DNA of 25,940 bases. It comes from Pseudomonadota bacterium (lineage in GTDB: Bacteria; Pseudomonadota; Alphaproteobacteria; Rhizobiales; Xanthobacteraceae). The position numbers and the translations under genes were made by a program. Shown piece after piece: positions 7,202 through 13,919 of this stretch. The stretch lies in contig JAEWHP010000005.1 of assembly GCA_023387735.1 (NCBI GenBank), positions 1 through 25,940 on the forward strand. Reading direction: 5' to 3'. The notes under the pieces were generated by a model that searched no databases, had not been told where the DNA came from, and saw nothing but the letters and a program-made list of their open reading frames with translations. How positions within the stretch are numbered: the stretch's first letter is position 1; the number at the start of each line of letters is the position of its first letter.

Positions 7202-7945
7202 TCAGCTCACGACCTGCACGGCGCGATCGAGCGCGACGGCAAAACCGTTGAGCGAGATGCCGATGGTGAGGAGTTGATTGTTGCTCACGTTGAGCGCGCC
7301 GACCGTGAACGACTTCGCGTGCCGTATCGCCTCCATGCCGGCGCTGGGAAACGACACCGGAAGCAGGCAGCCCTGCGCCATGCAGGTCGAGAAGCGCAGC
7401 CCTTCCCCGATGCTCTGGTCATCCAGCTTGAGGACGACGCCGGCATCGAGTTTCAGTCCGAACGGCATCAGGATCGTGCCCTCGCCCGATCCGTCCTTTG
7501 CCATCCGCAGTTCGAAGGCAAAGGCGCGCTGCCCTTCCTTGTTGACCTGCGTCTGGCTCAATGTGCAGAATTTTGCGCCCTTGTCGGCGCCGCAGTTCAG
7601 CGTCCAGTCGCCATAGGTTTCGCTGAGCGCGGTTGCACCGTTCGGCAAGCCGATGACAGCACCCGGCGCCATCGACTGCGGCGGGCTTTGTTGAGCGGCT
7701 GCCTTGGGCGCCGCCCGTCGCGCCGGCGCCTTCTTGGCCTGCCCCGGCTCCGCTTGCGGAACGAACACCGGGTTCGGCTCAGCCGGGATGTTGGGGCCTT
7801 GCGCATGAAGCGACGTCGCGGCGAACGGGAGCGCGGCAATTGCCATGAGAACGATGTACGACGCAGGCGCTGCAATTTTGAACATTGTAATCTTGGACTT
7901 TGTATTCTTGGACTTTGTATTCTCGGACATCACAAAACTGCACAT
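7202..7945 (-). CDS. Secreted IalB-family (invasion-associated locus B) protein
   Basis: About 247 aa. The C-terminal part (YGDWTLNCGADKGAKFCTLSQTQ, then FGLKLDAGV, then CMAQGCLLP) matches the IalB family, with paired cysteines probably forming disulfides in the periplasm. An export signal (about 22-49, ending in SLHAQ) is followed by a Pro/Ala/Lys-rich linker. The ATG at 7943-7945 has a GAGGA ribosome binding site 10 bases upstream. That start gives a long n-region containing a tandem five-residue repeat (NTKSK twice). An ATG at 7883-7885 would give a conventional signal peptide. Despite the name, the family is widespread in non-pathogenic rhizobia and its molecular role is unclear. Confidence 0.85.
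   Translation of the reverse strand: MCSFVMSENTKSKNTKSKITMFKIAAPASYIVLMAIAALPFAATSLHAQGPNIPAEPNPVFVPQAEPGQAKKAPARRAAPKAAAQQSPPQSMAPGAVIGLPNGATALSETYGDWTLNCGADKGAKFCTLSQTQVNKEGQRAFAFELRMAKDGSGEGTILMPFGLKLDAGVVLKLDDQSIGEGLRFSTCMAQGCLLPVSFPSAGMEAIRHAKSFTVGALNVSNNQLLTIGISLNGFAVALDRAVQVVS
7878..7922 (-). repeat. 15-bp tandem repeat, in frame, in the ialB-like n-region
   Basis: Two exact 15-bp copies (7893-7907 and 7908-7922) are followed on the coding strand by a third copy matching 12 of 15 bases (7878-7892). The unit length of five codons keeps the reading frame, giving N-T-K-S-K twice and then a diverged copy at the start of the hydrophobic signal. Confidence 0.85.
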
Positions 7946-8291
7946 GACAAAAACGTCCTCGATCCATTGCTTGGCAACGGCAAAGTGTTGAGCGTGGACG
8001 GTGAGAAAAGAAGCCTGACCAAAGTCGGGGGAAGATATCGCCAGATCAAAGCAGGCGCCAGTCTGGCGCCGCTGCGCGGTGCAAAAGCCTGTGCGTTCCC
8101 ATTGACGGCGCGTCGCACGCGACATCTGCGACATTCTGTACTGTCAGCAAAAAATCCGCTGTGAAACGAAACTCTTGTTCCCGATGGCGGAACATGCCGT
8201 GCAATGCGGCAACCCCGACTGCACGCGTTCGGTCATCACGGGTCGTTAAGGGAAACCCGATAGGAATACGCATCCTGCCAGGTGAGGTAAG

Positions 8292-8639
8292 ATGCGCACA
8301 TATTCCGTCGTTCTCGTGACGCTCCTGATCGGGGCCAGCACGCCCGCTGTGGCGGGTGAAGCCTTTGTTTCGCAGATCGGGGGCACACAAAAGTCAGTCG
8401 GCCATTTCAAGTCGATGCTTGCAGACGCCGTCTCGGCCGCGAAGATCGCCGCCCCCATCAAGGTGAACGCATTGCCTGCGACGCTGCCGACGACGCTGCC
8501 GCCCAATACCAACGTGTCGTCCGTCACCCAGATCGGGAACAACAATTACGCGATGGTGGCGCAAACCGGCGGCAACAATCTGTCCGCCATCGCCCAGCAG
8601 GGTTCGGGAAACCAGGCCATCGTCAGTCAGCGGCGCTGA
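8292..8639 (+). CDS. Small curlin-repeat protein (CsgB-like, detached)
   Basis: 115 aa with a signal peptide (about 1-21, ending TPAVAG). The C-terminus has three QxGxxNxxxxxQ curlin units placed end to end and sharing their boundary glutamines: QIGNNNYAMVAQ, QTGGNNLSAIAQ, QQGSGNQAIVSQ, then RR. A lone SQIGG follows the signal peptide. Curlin repeats stack as a beta-solenoid in extracellular amyloid fibres. Few repeats and an Arg-rich end are reminiscent of the CsgB nucleator, but this is inference. A GAGG-containing site precedes the ATG. It lies 2 kb from the main csg genes, separated by a minus-strand operon. Confidence 0.8.
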   Translation: MRTYSVVLVTLLIGASTPAVAGEAFVSQIGGTQKSVGHFKSMLADAVSAAKIAAPIKVNALPATLPTTLPPNTNVSSVTQIGNNNYAMVAQTGGNNLSAIAQQGSGNQAIVSQRR

Positions 8640-8667
8640 TTTCCAGAACAGATCGCAGCGCGATCCG

Positions 8668-9114
8668 TTACGCCGATGCGGACATCACCTGCAGCGAGCC
8701 GAGGTGCAATTCGTCCGGCCCGCCATTGATCACGACGCGAATGTGAATCATGCCGGGCTCCCTGATCTCCAGCGGCGCGAACACCAGGCTCGACGCCACG
8801 ACGATATAGGGCGGCACGGTGACGTTCTTCGGCAGGCTGTCGAGCAGGTTCTGCTGGTCCAGCAATCCCGGAACCTCGATCGGCTCCTGCGCGATCGGCT
8901 CGGCTTCGCCCGGCACGTAGCAGCGCGCCGTCACCGACGTGTAGGGTTGCGTCGCCGGCGAGAAGACGTGGAAGTGAATGCAGAACTTGGGCAGCACGAG
9001 CGGAAACCGCTGCGTCGTCATCATCACCGCATTGTAGCAGCCGATGAAGCTCAGCTTGCCGCCGGCCTCGCTGCGAATGTCGTCGCAGAAGATGGAATAG
9101 CCGTAACGTCTCAT
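8668..9114 (-). CDS. Conserved hypothetical protein (possibly DUF6941)
   Basis: 148 aa, beginning MRRYGYSIFCDDIRSEAGGKLSFIGCYN. It is predicted soluble and mostly beta, with no signal peptide. I recall similar proteins being listed as an uncharacterised family, perhaps DUF6941, but I cannot confirm that. Its ATG overlaps the stop of the upstream HTH gene as ATGA, and it has no strong ribosome binding site, so translation is probably coupled. It is therefore the third gene of an operon whose first two genes look like a HigBA-type pair. It could be an added component of that system or an unrelated passenger. Confidence 0.75.
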   Translation of the reverse strand: MRRYGYSIFCDDIRSEAGGKLSFIGCYNAVMMTTQRFPLVLPKFCIHFHVFSPATQPYTSVTARCYVPGEAEPIAQEPIEVPGLLDQQNLLDSLPKNVTVPPYIVVASSLVFAPLEIREPGMIHIRVVINGGPDELHLGSLQVMSASA

Positions 9115-9527
9115 CGCAGGGATTTCGCCGTCGCCTCGGCCGACGCCATCGGCGATACGGCCAACGTGCAAGGCTGGGAACGCCTGCCGCCGTCGATATA
9201 TTTGATCTGGCCATGGCCGATCGTGGACGTCGTCACCGGCTGGTTCTGCCCCGCCTCGACCACCGGCTTCTTCAGTTCGAACGTGATCTCCATATCCATC
9301 GCCCACGCGAGATCGGCGAGCGACCGCAACGTCAAATTGGCCTCTCCGGACAACTGCCGATTGATCAGCGAACGATGTACATCGAGCTTGGTTGCAAGTT
9401 CCTGCTGCGTGAGCTTGCCGTCTTTCTTCCGCTCCGAAAGCGCCTTCAGCAGTTCATCCCTGACGCGACCAATGAAACGACCGGCATTGCGCGCCCTGCC
9501 CCCAATATCAAACTGAAAGGACGTCAC
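9111..9527 (-). CDS. XRE-family helix-turn-helix protein (HigA-like antitoxin/regulator)
   Basis: 138 aa. The HTH spans about 38-75: GKLTQQELATKLDVHRSLINRQ followed by LTLRSLADLAWAMDMEI, a classic Cro/CI-type fold. The GTG start at 9525-9527 has an AGGGGG ribosome binding site 9 bases upstream and overlaps the 3' end of the upstream gene by 20 bases. Toxin-like gene first and XRE gene second is the order seen in higBA loci, where the XRE protein neutralises the toxin and represses the operon. The C-terminal 60 residues are unstructured-looking and not recognised. Candidate operators lie at 9984-10070. Confidence 0.85.
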   Translation of the reverse strand: MTSFQFDIGGRARNAGRFIGRVRDELLKALSERKKDGKLTQQELATKLDVHRSLINRQLSGEANLTLRSLADLAWAMDMEITFELKKPVVEAGQNQPVTTSTIGHGQIKYIDGGRRSQPCTLAVSPMASAEATAKSLR

Positions 9528-9993
9528 CTGGATTTACCCCCTGAACACATAAAGTATGATCCACGCCGAGCTCCCTTCGGAGTCTTCTGATTGCAATTCG
9601 ATATCCACGATAGAGATCGTGGTCTTTAACCTTGTCGGCCCAATCGCCAAACACGCACACAAAACAATCGCGCTTCATAAACCATCCGAAGATTCGCGCA
9701 TCCGGGGTCTTCAGCTCCCATACTGCATTTTCTTCGGCGCGTATGTATCTGAATTGACGCAGGTGGATTAAAGGCGCGCCGCTGAGATACGTGTGAAAGA
9801 GTTGGTCGATCTGTTCCGCTGCGGTTGCCTGTCCTGCGCGGCCTTCAGGTTCCTCTCCGTTCATGACTTTACGAAGCCACTCGATAAAACCAGGCGTTCC
9901 GTACAGCAGGCGCTGCGCCTGCTCCCGGCCCGTCATCTCCACTTCGATTCTTGAAATGGCCCCCGAGGCTACGAGATCTTCGATCGTTGACAT
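9508..9993 (-). CDS. HigB/Gp49-like protein (putative toxin)
   Basis: 161 aa from the ATG at 9991-9993. The C-terminal part, with VWELKTPDARIFGWF, then CFVCVFGDWADKVK and YRGYRIAIRRLRREL, resembles RelE-fold HigB / phage Gp49-like proteins, which cleave mRNA on the ribosome. The N-terminal half (about 1-75) is not recognised, so the protein is longer than typical HigB (about 100 aa). The frame is open to an ATG at 10080, but the longer version would place two operator-like repeats and a TATGAT-type -10 inside the gene, so the shorter start is preferred. No ribosome binding site is obvious at either. Toxin activity is inferred. Confidence 0.7.
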   Translation of the reverse strand: MSTIEDLVASGAISRIEVEMTGREQAQRLLYGTPGFIEWLRKVMNGEEPEGRAGQATAAEQIDQLFHTYLSGAPLIHLRQFRYIRAEENAVWELKTPDARIFGWFMKRDCFVCVFGDWADKVKDHDLYRGYRIAIRRLRRELGVDHTLCVQGVNPGDVLSV

Positions 9994-10006
9994 ATGACGT
10001 CTACAA
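9984..10006. promoter_or_regulatory. Operator-like repeat A
   Basis: TCGTTGAC-N7-GTCTACAA, an imperfect inverted repeat overlapping the proposed start codon of the HigB-like gene. It shares GTTGACATAT with repeat B. Together with B, C and D it fits GTYGAC-N6/7-GTNNACAA. Confidence 0.5.
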
Positions 10007-10048
10007 CCGGGCCCGGGGTTCAAATCATAAAATCGCGAGAACGTGTCT

Positions 10049-10070
10049 GCGTTGACATATACGTCACAGA
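10049..10070. promoter_or_regulatory. Operator-like repeat B
   Basis: GCGTTGAC-N6-GTCACAGA, 42 bases upstream of repeat A. A TATGAT hexamer (minus strand, 10024-10029) lies between A and B and could be the -10 box of the HigB-like operon, giving a leader of about 20 bases. Autoregulation by the XRE protein would fit. Confidence 0.45.
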
Positions 10071-10186
10071 CTAATCCCATCGTCGCGATTTAAGTTGGGG
10101 AAATCGCACGCGACTCAAAAAAATCCGGCGTCTGATGCTTGGAAGTCACAGACGGCCAGTGCACGATGTCAGGTTGCAGCGTCTGG

Positions 10187-10240
10187 TTCAATGGCTGACA
10201 CTTCAATGGCTGACACGTGCGCCACTGTAACGGCTGACAC
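10187..10240 (+). repeat. 15-bp tandem repeat in the csgA upstream region
   Basis: TTCAATGGCTGACAC occurs twice in exact tandem (10187-10201, 10202-10216). A third copy, TGTAACGGCTGACAC, follows 9 bases later (10226-10240) with the shared core GGCTGACAC. It lies about 400 bases before csgA, outside any gene. It may be a regulator-binding array or a slippage-prone repeat. Confidence 0.8.
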
Positions 10241-10345
10241 GCGCGCGCTCTGATTCGCGAAGGTGACTCGGCACGTCCCCACCCGCGCGATGATTCGGGT
10301 CATCCCGGTTTCTCAAAAAACGCACTGAAGCCGAGCGCGCATGAA

Positions 10346-10367
10346 TTGTCGACTTACGAGTCAACAA
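10346..10367. promoter_or_regulatory. Operator-like repeat C upstream of csgA
   Basis: TTGTCGAC-N6-GTCAACAA, the most symmetrical of the four sites (7 of 8 arm positions pair). It lies about 205 bases before the csgA leader ORF. Confidence 0.5.
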
Positions 10368-10394
10368 ACGACGTGCGAAGCGGCAACGCGGCTG

Positions 10395-10416
10395 CGGTCG
10401 ACATATAAGTAGACAA
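10395..10416. promoter_or_regulatory. Operator-like repeat D upstream of csgA
   Basis: CGGTCGAC-N6-GTAGACAA, 27 bases after repeat C. Its centre (GAC-ATATAA-GT) is close to those of A and B. Two sites per promoter region is the same arrangement as at the HigB-like operon. Confidence 0.45.
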
Positions 10417-10571
10417 CGCGAAATTCTCAAAGCCGCGCCGCAGGTTGGATCGTGTTCGCGCAACGCCAGCGCGGCCGTCGCAAAAACTTCAAGGCAACAC
10501 TCGGGCAAAAATGTGAGTTCCTGCTTGCGAAGCACGCTTAACAGAGCGTTAATCCGCGCAGGAGGGCAGCG

Positions 10572-10616
10572 ATGGTCGCTGTACCACCAATGGGAAACAT
10601 GGGAATTTCCAAATGA
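10572..10616 (+). CDS. 14-codon leader ORF overlapping the csgA start
   Basis: The translation is MVAVPPMGNMGISK. An AGGAGGG ribosome binding site, the best in this region, lies 6 bases before its ATG. Its TGA overlaps the csgA ATG as ATGA, so ribosomes finishing the peptide would be placed on csgA, whose own site (GGGAA) is weak. Translational coupling or leader-peptide control is inferred; the peptide itself resembles nothing I know. Confidence 0.5.
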   Translation: MVAVPPMGNMGISK

Positions 10617-12328
10617 GAAGTTTAACAATCTTCGCATTTCTGATGGCGACGACGTCGCTCGCTTCTGCCGCGAGCAACGAATCTTTCATCGGCCAGATCG
10701 GCGCGAACAACAACGCCGTCGTCGGTCAGGAAAAGGGCAACAACAAGCAGGGCACGATTCAAGCGGGCAAGAACAACCAGTCGATTACTTCGCAGGTCGG
10801 CCCGTCCAGCGGATCGAACTCGAACCAGTCCGGCACGCTGCAGTTCGGCGTGAAGAACAACGCGCTCGTTGGCCAGACCGGGGGCAACAACACCCAGGGC
10901 ACGATCCAGGGTGGCGTGGAAAACAAGGCCATAACCTACCAGTCGGGCGCGGGCGGCACTCAGACCAACAACTCGGGCACCGCGCAGTTCGGCTACAAGA
11001 ACGACTCGCTGGTCGGACAGACCGGCGGCAACAACGATTCGACCACGCTGCAGGTAGGCGGCAAGAACAAGTCGACCACCGGTCAGGAAGCCAATTCCAC
11101 CAACGCTGGCAAGAACGACTCCACCACCGCGCAATTCGGCTGGGGCAACACCGCGACGACTTCGCAGATCTCGAAGGGTGCAGCGAACGACGGGAACAAG
11201 AAGGGCGGTATTGCCGGTGACAATACCTCAGGCATCCTGCAGAGCGGCTTCGGCAATACTGCCCTAGTTGGCCAGAACTCTCTTGGTTCAGGAAAGACAT
11301 CGAGCAACGGCAACACCGGTGGGGACGCCAAGTCCGGCGTAGACAACAATTCCGGAGTCGTTCAGTTCGGCGGCAAGAACTACGCCAGCGTCTCGCAAGA
11401 CGGCCAGCGCAACGGCAAGGACACCACCCTGTCGAACGACTCGTTCGTCGGCCAGTTCGGCTGGGACAACAAGGCCACGGTCGGACAGCTTGGCGGCAAC
11501 AACACGCAGGGCACGCTGCAGTTCGGCGCGAAGAACGTCGCAACTACTGGTCAGACGGCAACTGACCTCGGCAAGACCAACAGCGCGTTCACGCTGCAGG
11601 GCGGTTATGGTAACAACGCACTGACGTCGCAAAATACCGGCGGGTCGACCGGGTTTCCGAACGGTACTGGCGGCACGAATTCTGCTCTCACGATGCAGTT
11701 CGGCAAGGGTAACACCTCGGTCACCGGACAAGACTCGACGGGCCAGGGTGGCTTCTTGATTTCCAACTTCGGTGTCGAGAACAACGCCGCGACCATTCAG
11801 GCCGGTAAAGACAACAGTTCCACGACCTACCAGTCCGGTAACCGTCCGATTGTCGGACCGGATTTCGTCGCCAACAATTCCTTCGTCGGTCAGATTGGCG
11901 TGGGCAACATCGCCCTCGTGGGCCAGGCCAACGGAGCGAACCTGCAGGGGACCTTGCAGGCTGGTTACAAGAACAATGCTACGACCAGCCAAAGCAACGA
12001 CAAGCTCTCGCTGAACCAGAACGCAGCTCTGACGCTTCAGGTCGGTGGCAAGAACACTGCCACCACGAGTCAGGTCGCCAACCCGCTGGGTACCGGCCTG
12101 AACGGCTCGCTGATTGCCCAGATCGGCAATGGCAATACTGCAACGGTCGGACAGCAGAACAACCAGTCGGGCCTCCAGCCGATGATCGGTGCCAACCTGC
12201 AGGCGACTGTCCAGGTCGGCTACAACAACACGGCGACGACCTCGCAGATCGCGAGCGCGGCGGTTTCGAACACGTCGGTGACGGCGCAGTTCGGTTCGCA
12301 CAACACCGCGACTGTCGTCCAGAAGTAA
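10613..12328 (+). CDS. csgA: Giant curlin (CsgA-type major curli subunit)
   Basis: 571 aa with a signal peptide (about 1-19, ending SLASA). The rest is a run of curlin units QxGxxNxxxxxQ, for example QIGANNNAVVGQ, QFGVKNNALVGQ and QFGSHNTATVVQ. I count 20 canonical units plus one where the first Gln is Asn (NFGVENNAATIQ). Linkers vary from none to about 30 residues and are rich in N, G, T and S. E. coli CsgA has 5 units in about 150 aa. Each unit is expected to form one strand-loop-strand turn of an amyloid beta-solenoid, so this is roughly a four-fold longer subunit. It is exported by Sec and then CsgG. It is followed by a hairpin and csgH. Confidence 0.93.
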   Translation: MRSLTIFAFLMATTSLASAASNESFIGQIGANNNAVVGQEKGNNKQGTIQAGKNNQSITSQVGPSSGSNSNQSGTLQFGVKNNALVGQTGGNNTQGTIQGGVENKAITYQSGAGGTQTNNSGTAQFGYKNDSLVGQTGGNNDSTTLQVGGKNKSTTGQEANSTNAGKNDSTTAQFGWGNTATTSQISKGAANDGNKKGGIAGDNTSGILQSGFGNTALVGQNSLGSGKTSSNGNTGGDAKSGVDNNSGVVQFGGKNYASVSQDGQRNGKDTTLSNDSFVGQFGWDNKATVGQLGGNNTQGTLQFGAKNVATTGQTATDLGKTNSAFTLQGGYGNNALTSQNTGGSTGFPNGTGGTNSALTMQFGKGNTSVTGQDSTGQGGFLISNFGVENNAATIQAGKDNSSTTYQSGNRPIVGPDFVANNSFVGQIGVGNIALVGQANGANLQGTLQAGYKNNATTSQSNDKLSLNQNAALTLQVGGKNTATTSQVANPLGTGLNGSLIAQIGNGNTATVGQQNNQSGLQPMIGANLQATVQVGYNNTATTSQIASAAVSNTSVTAQFGSHNTATVVQK

Positions 12329-12336
12329 GCCCAAGC

Positions 12337-12366
12337 AAGGGCGGCGGAAATTTCCCCGCCGCCCTT
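12337..12366 (+). terminator. Intercistronic hairpin after csgA
   Basis: A perfect 11-bp GC-rich inverted repeat (12337-12347 and 12356-12366) with an 8-base loop begins 8 bases after the csgA stop. There is no U-tract after it, and the csgH ribosome binding site follows at once. It is better read as a stabiliser or partial attenuator that favours csgA mRNA over the downstream genes than as a full terminator. Confidence 0.65.
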
Positions 12367-12387
12367 ATCCTCCAGGGGATGACGAGC

Positions 12388-12777
12388 ATGTCGCGCCTGC
12401 GCACGACCTCCGTCACCGGGCTTGCAATCGCCGTTGGCTTTTTTCCCATCTGTACGCGGGCGCAAACCTCCCCCGCAGCGGAGCCGAAAATGACAATTGG
12501 CTGCAAGATCCTGGTGACGTCGCAGAACGACATGCTTCGCCTCGAGGCGGTGGCAAACGGTCCAGGAAGCACGACCGGGAACTATCGCTTCGAGATCCTC
12601 AAGCAGAGTCCGAGCGGCACCAGCCAGAACGTCCAGAGCGGGGCGTTTGCACTGGATGCCGATCGGGACGCCATACTGACCACCGTTGTTCTGGACGGAT
12701 CTGCCCGCGGCCATTACCGGGCCCGGCTGGTTCTGGACTCAAAAGAATTCGGGAGCGTTTCATGCGTTTCGCCATAA
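12388..12777 (+). CDS. csgH: CsgH-type periplasmic curli chaperone
   Basis: 129 aa with a signal peptide (about 1-26). The mature part has two cysteines likely to pair (in IGCKILVTSQ and in VSCVSP), LRLEAVANG, GNYRFEILKQSPSGTSQNVQSGAF and GHYRARLVLDS. This matches CsgH, the alphaproteobacterial equivalent of CsgC, a beta-sandwich chaperone that blocks premature curlin polymerisation in the periplasm. The ATG at 12388 has an AGGGG site 9 bases upstream; the ATG at 12379 directly abuts that site and is less likely. It overlaps the next gene by 16 bases. Confidence 0.85.
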   Translation: MSRLRTTSVTGLAIAVGFFPICTRAQTSPAAEPKMTIGCKILVTSQNDMLRLEAVANGPGSTTGNYRFEILKQSPSGTSQNVQSGAFALDADRDAILTTVVLDGSARGHYRARLVLDSKEFGSVSCVSP

Positions 12778-13232
12778 AATTCATTGCCACCTGCTCAGCC
12801 ATTTTCTCGGCCATTTCGATCCTGCCCGCCGCCGGCGCGCTGGCTCAAACCGTTGCCAATCCGATTGCGCCGTCGGCGGCGCTGACCGGCGGCGCCCCCT
12901 CCTTCGCGGCGCCGAGGACAGGCGGCCAGAAGGCCGCGCCCGAACTCGCCGCGGCGGCGGGTGGCGGCAACTTCGCCGGCACGCTCGAGATCGGCGCCTA
13001 CAATAAGGTGTTCCAGGGCCAGTTCGGCGCCAACAACGTTTCCAACGTCGGCATCATCAAGGGCTACGCCAACAGCGTCGGCGTCCTGCAGGCCGGCGAC
13101 AATCTGAAGTCCAACGTGGCCCTGATCAACACGCAGGGGCTTTCGGTGGGCGTCATCCAGCCGAACGGATCGGCGCCGGTCAACGTGCTGATCGCGCGGC
13201 TTCCCAACGGCGCGCTGCTGATCAAGCGATAG
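12762..13232 (+). CDS. CsgB-like minor curlin
   Basis: 156 aa. A signal peptide (about 1-29, ending GALAQ) and an Ala/Pro/Gly-rich spacer are followed by degenerate curlin-like turns from about 70: LEIGAYNKVFQGQFGANN, GYANSVGVLQAGDN, QGLSVGVIQPNG, ending in LLIKR. The period of about 11 and the basic end resemble the CsgB nucleator, which anchors curli at the cell surface. Glutamines are less regular than in CsgA, so the CsgB call is moderate. A GGGAGCG site precedes the ATG, which lies inside the csgH 3' end. Confidence 0.75.
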   Translation: MRFAIKFIATCSAIFSAISILPAAGALAQTVANPIAPSAALTGGAPSFAAPRTGGQKAAPELAAAAGGGNFAGTLEIGAYNKVFQGQFGANNVSNVGIIKGYANSVGVLQAGDNLKSNVALINTQGLSVGVIQPNGSAPVNVLIARLPNGALLIKR

Positions 13233-13260
13233 TTCATTCGGCATTTGGTGGAGGAGTAAC

Positions 13261-13545
13261 ATGATCAAGTCGGGTTTTTCCGCAGCGTGCCTGATCGCAG
13301 GCCTGCTTATTTCCGGCTCGGCATTCGCAACCGAACAGGTCTACCGGCCGGTAAGCCCGACCTTTGGCGGCAGCGCGCTGAACGGCAACTTCCTGCTCTC
13401 CACCGCGCAGGCCCAGGGCAATGGCGTGAGGTCCGGCCAGCAGGGCCCCGACCTTTCCGGGCTGAACAACGCGCTGAGCGGAATCGGCAACAGTTCGCAA
13501 CCGCCCATCATCATCAACAGCGGCACCATTCCGTCCAACCCTTGA
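13261..13545 (+). CDS. csgF: CsgF, short form, copy 1
   Basis: 94 aa. After the signal peptide (about 1-23) comes VYRPVSPTFGGSALNGNFLL and then STAQAQ, the conserved CsgF N-terminus that inserts into the CsgG pore as a second constriction. E. coli CsgF is 138 aa. The C-terminal domain thought to bind CsgB is missing here and is replaced by a short Gly/Ser/Pro/Ile tail. A GGAGGAG site lies 5 bases before the ATG. It lies 28 bases after the CsgB-like gene, presumably in the same transcript. Confidence 0.9.
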   Translation: MIKSGFSAACLIAGLLISGSAFATEQVYRPVSPTFGGSALNGNFLLSTAQAQGNGVRSGQQGPDLSGLNNALSGIGNSSQPPIIINSGTIPSNP

Positions 13546-13919
13546 ACTTCGCTCGCGCAAAATCAGCGCCCACATTCGCAACCGGATCGCAAGCCTTGCA
13601 GTCATCTCAGACGATAACCGCCGGCAGCGCAGGAAGCCTCGCCAGCACGCGCGCACGCAACGCTCTATGCGCAGCGCTTGGTGCGATGTTCCGCGAATTG
13701 TCGCGAATGTTTGGAAACGCTGTGGCAATCGCGAACAATGTTCTGGTGTTGCCGGTGCGCAATAGCCTCACTAGCGGGCACTTGCTACCTTACCGTGCCG
13801 ACGTTCGTCTGATGAGTCTCAGCCGAAATTTCGTCAGCACCAGTTTTGCGACGCGCTTGCCAACCGGGCGGATTGGTCAAGCCGTGGAATGGCGTTCAAA
13901 TTTTCAGAGGAGTTGTATC
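13546..13919 (+). other. Gap between the two csgF genes, no gene seen
   Basis: 374 bases with no ribosome binding site and start of quality. The frame of csgF copy 2 is open through it, but the translation is Arg/Ser/Ala-rich with no family resemblance. It may hold a promoter for csgF2-csgG; I found no convincing -35/-10 pair. Confidence 0.6.

Noticed and set aside
5956..7251. Plus-strand 431-codon frame overlapping opgC
   Set aside because: It is Arg/Pro/Ala-rich with no membrane segments. The overlapping frame encodes a coherent multi-helix OpgC protein.
10187..10240. Short repeats considered as a CRISPR array
   Set aside because: The 15-bp units are in direct tandem with at most 9 bases between copies, so there are no spacers, and no cas genes are nearby.
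11288..12334. Long minus-strand open frame (348 codons) opposite csgA
   Set aside because: It is the complement of a repetitive, codon-biased gene. Its product is Val/Arg/Leu-rich with no family resemblance, and the sense strand is clearly coding.
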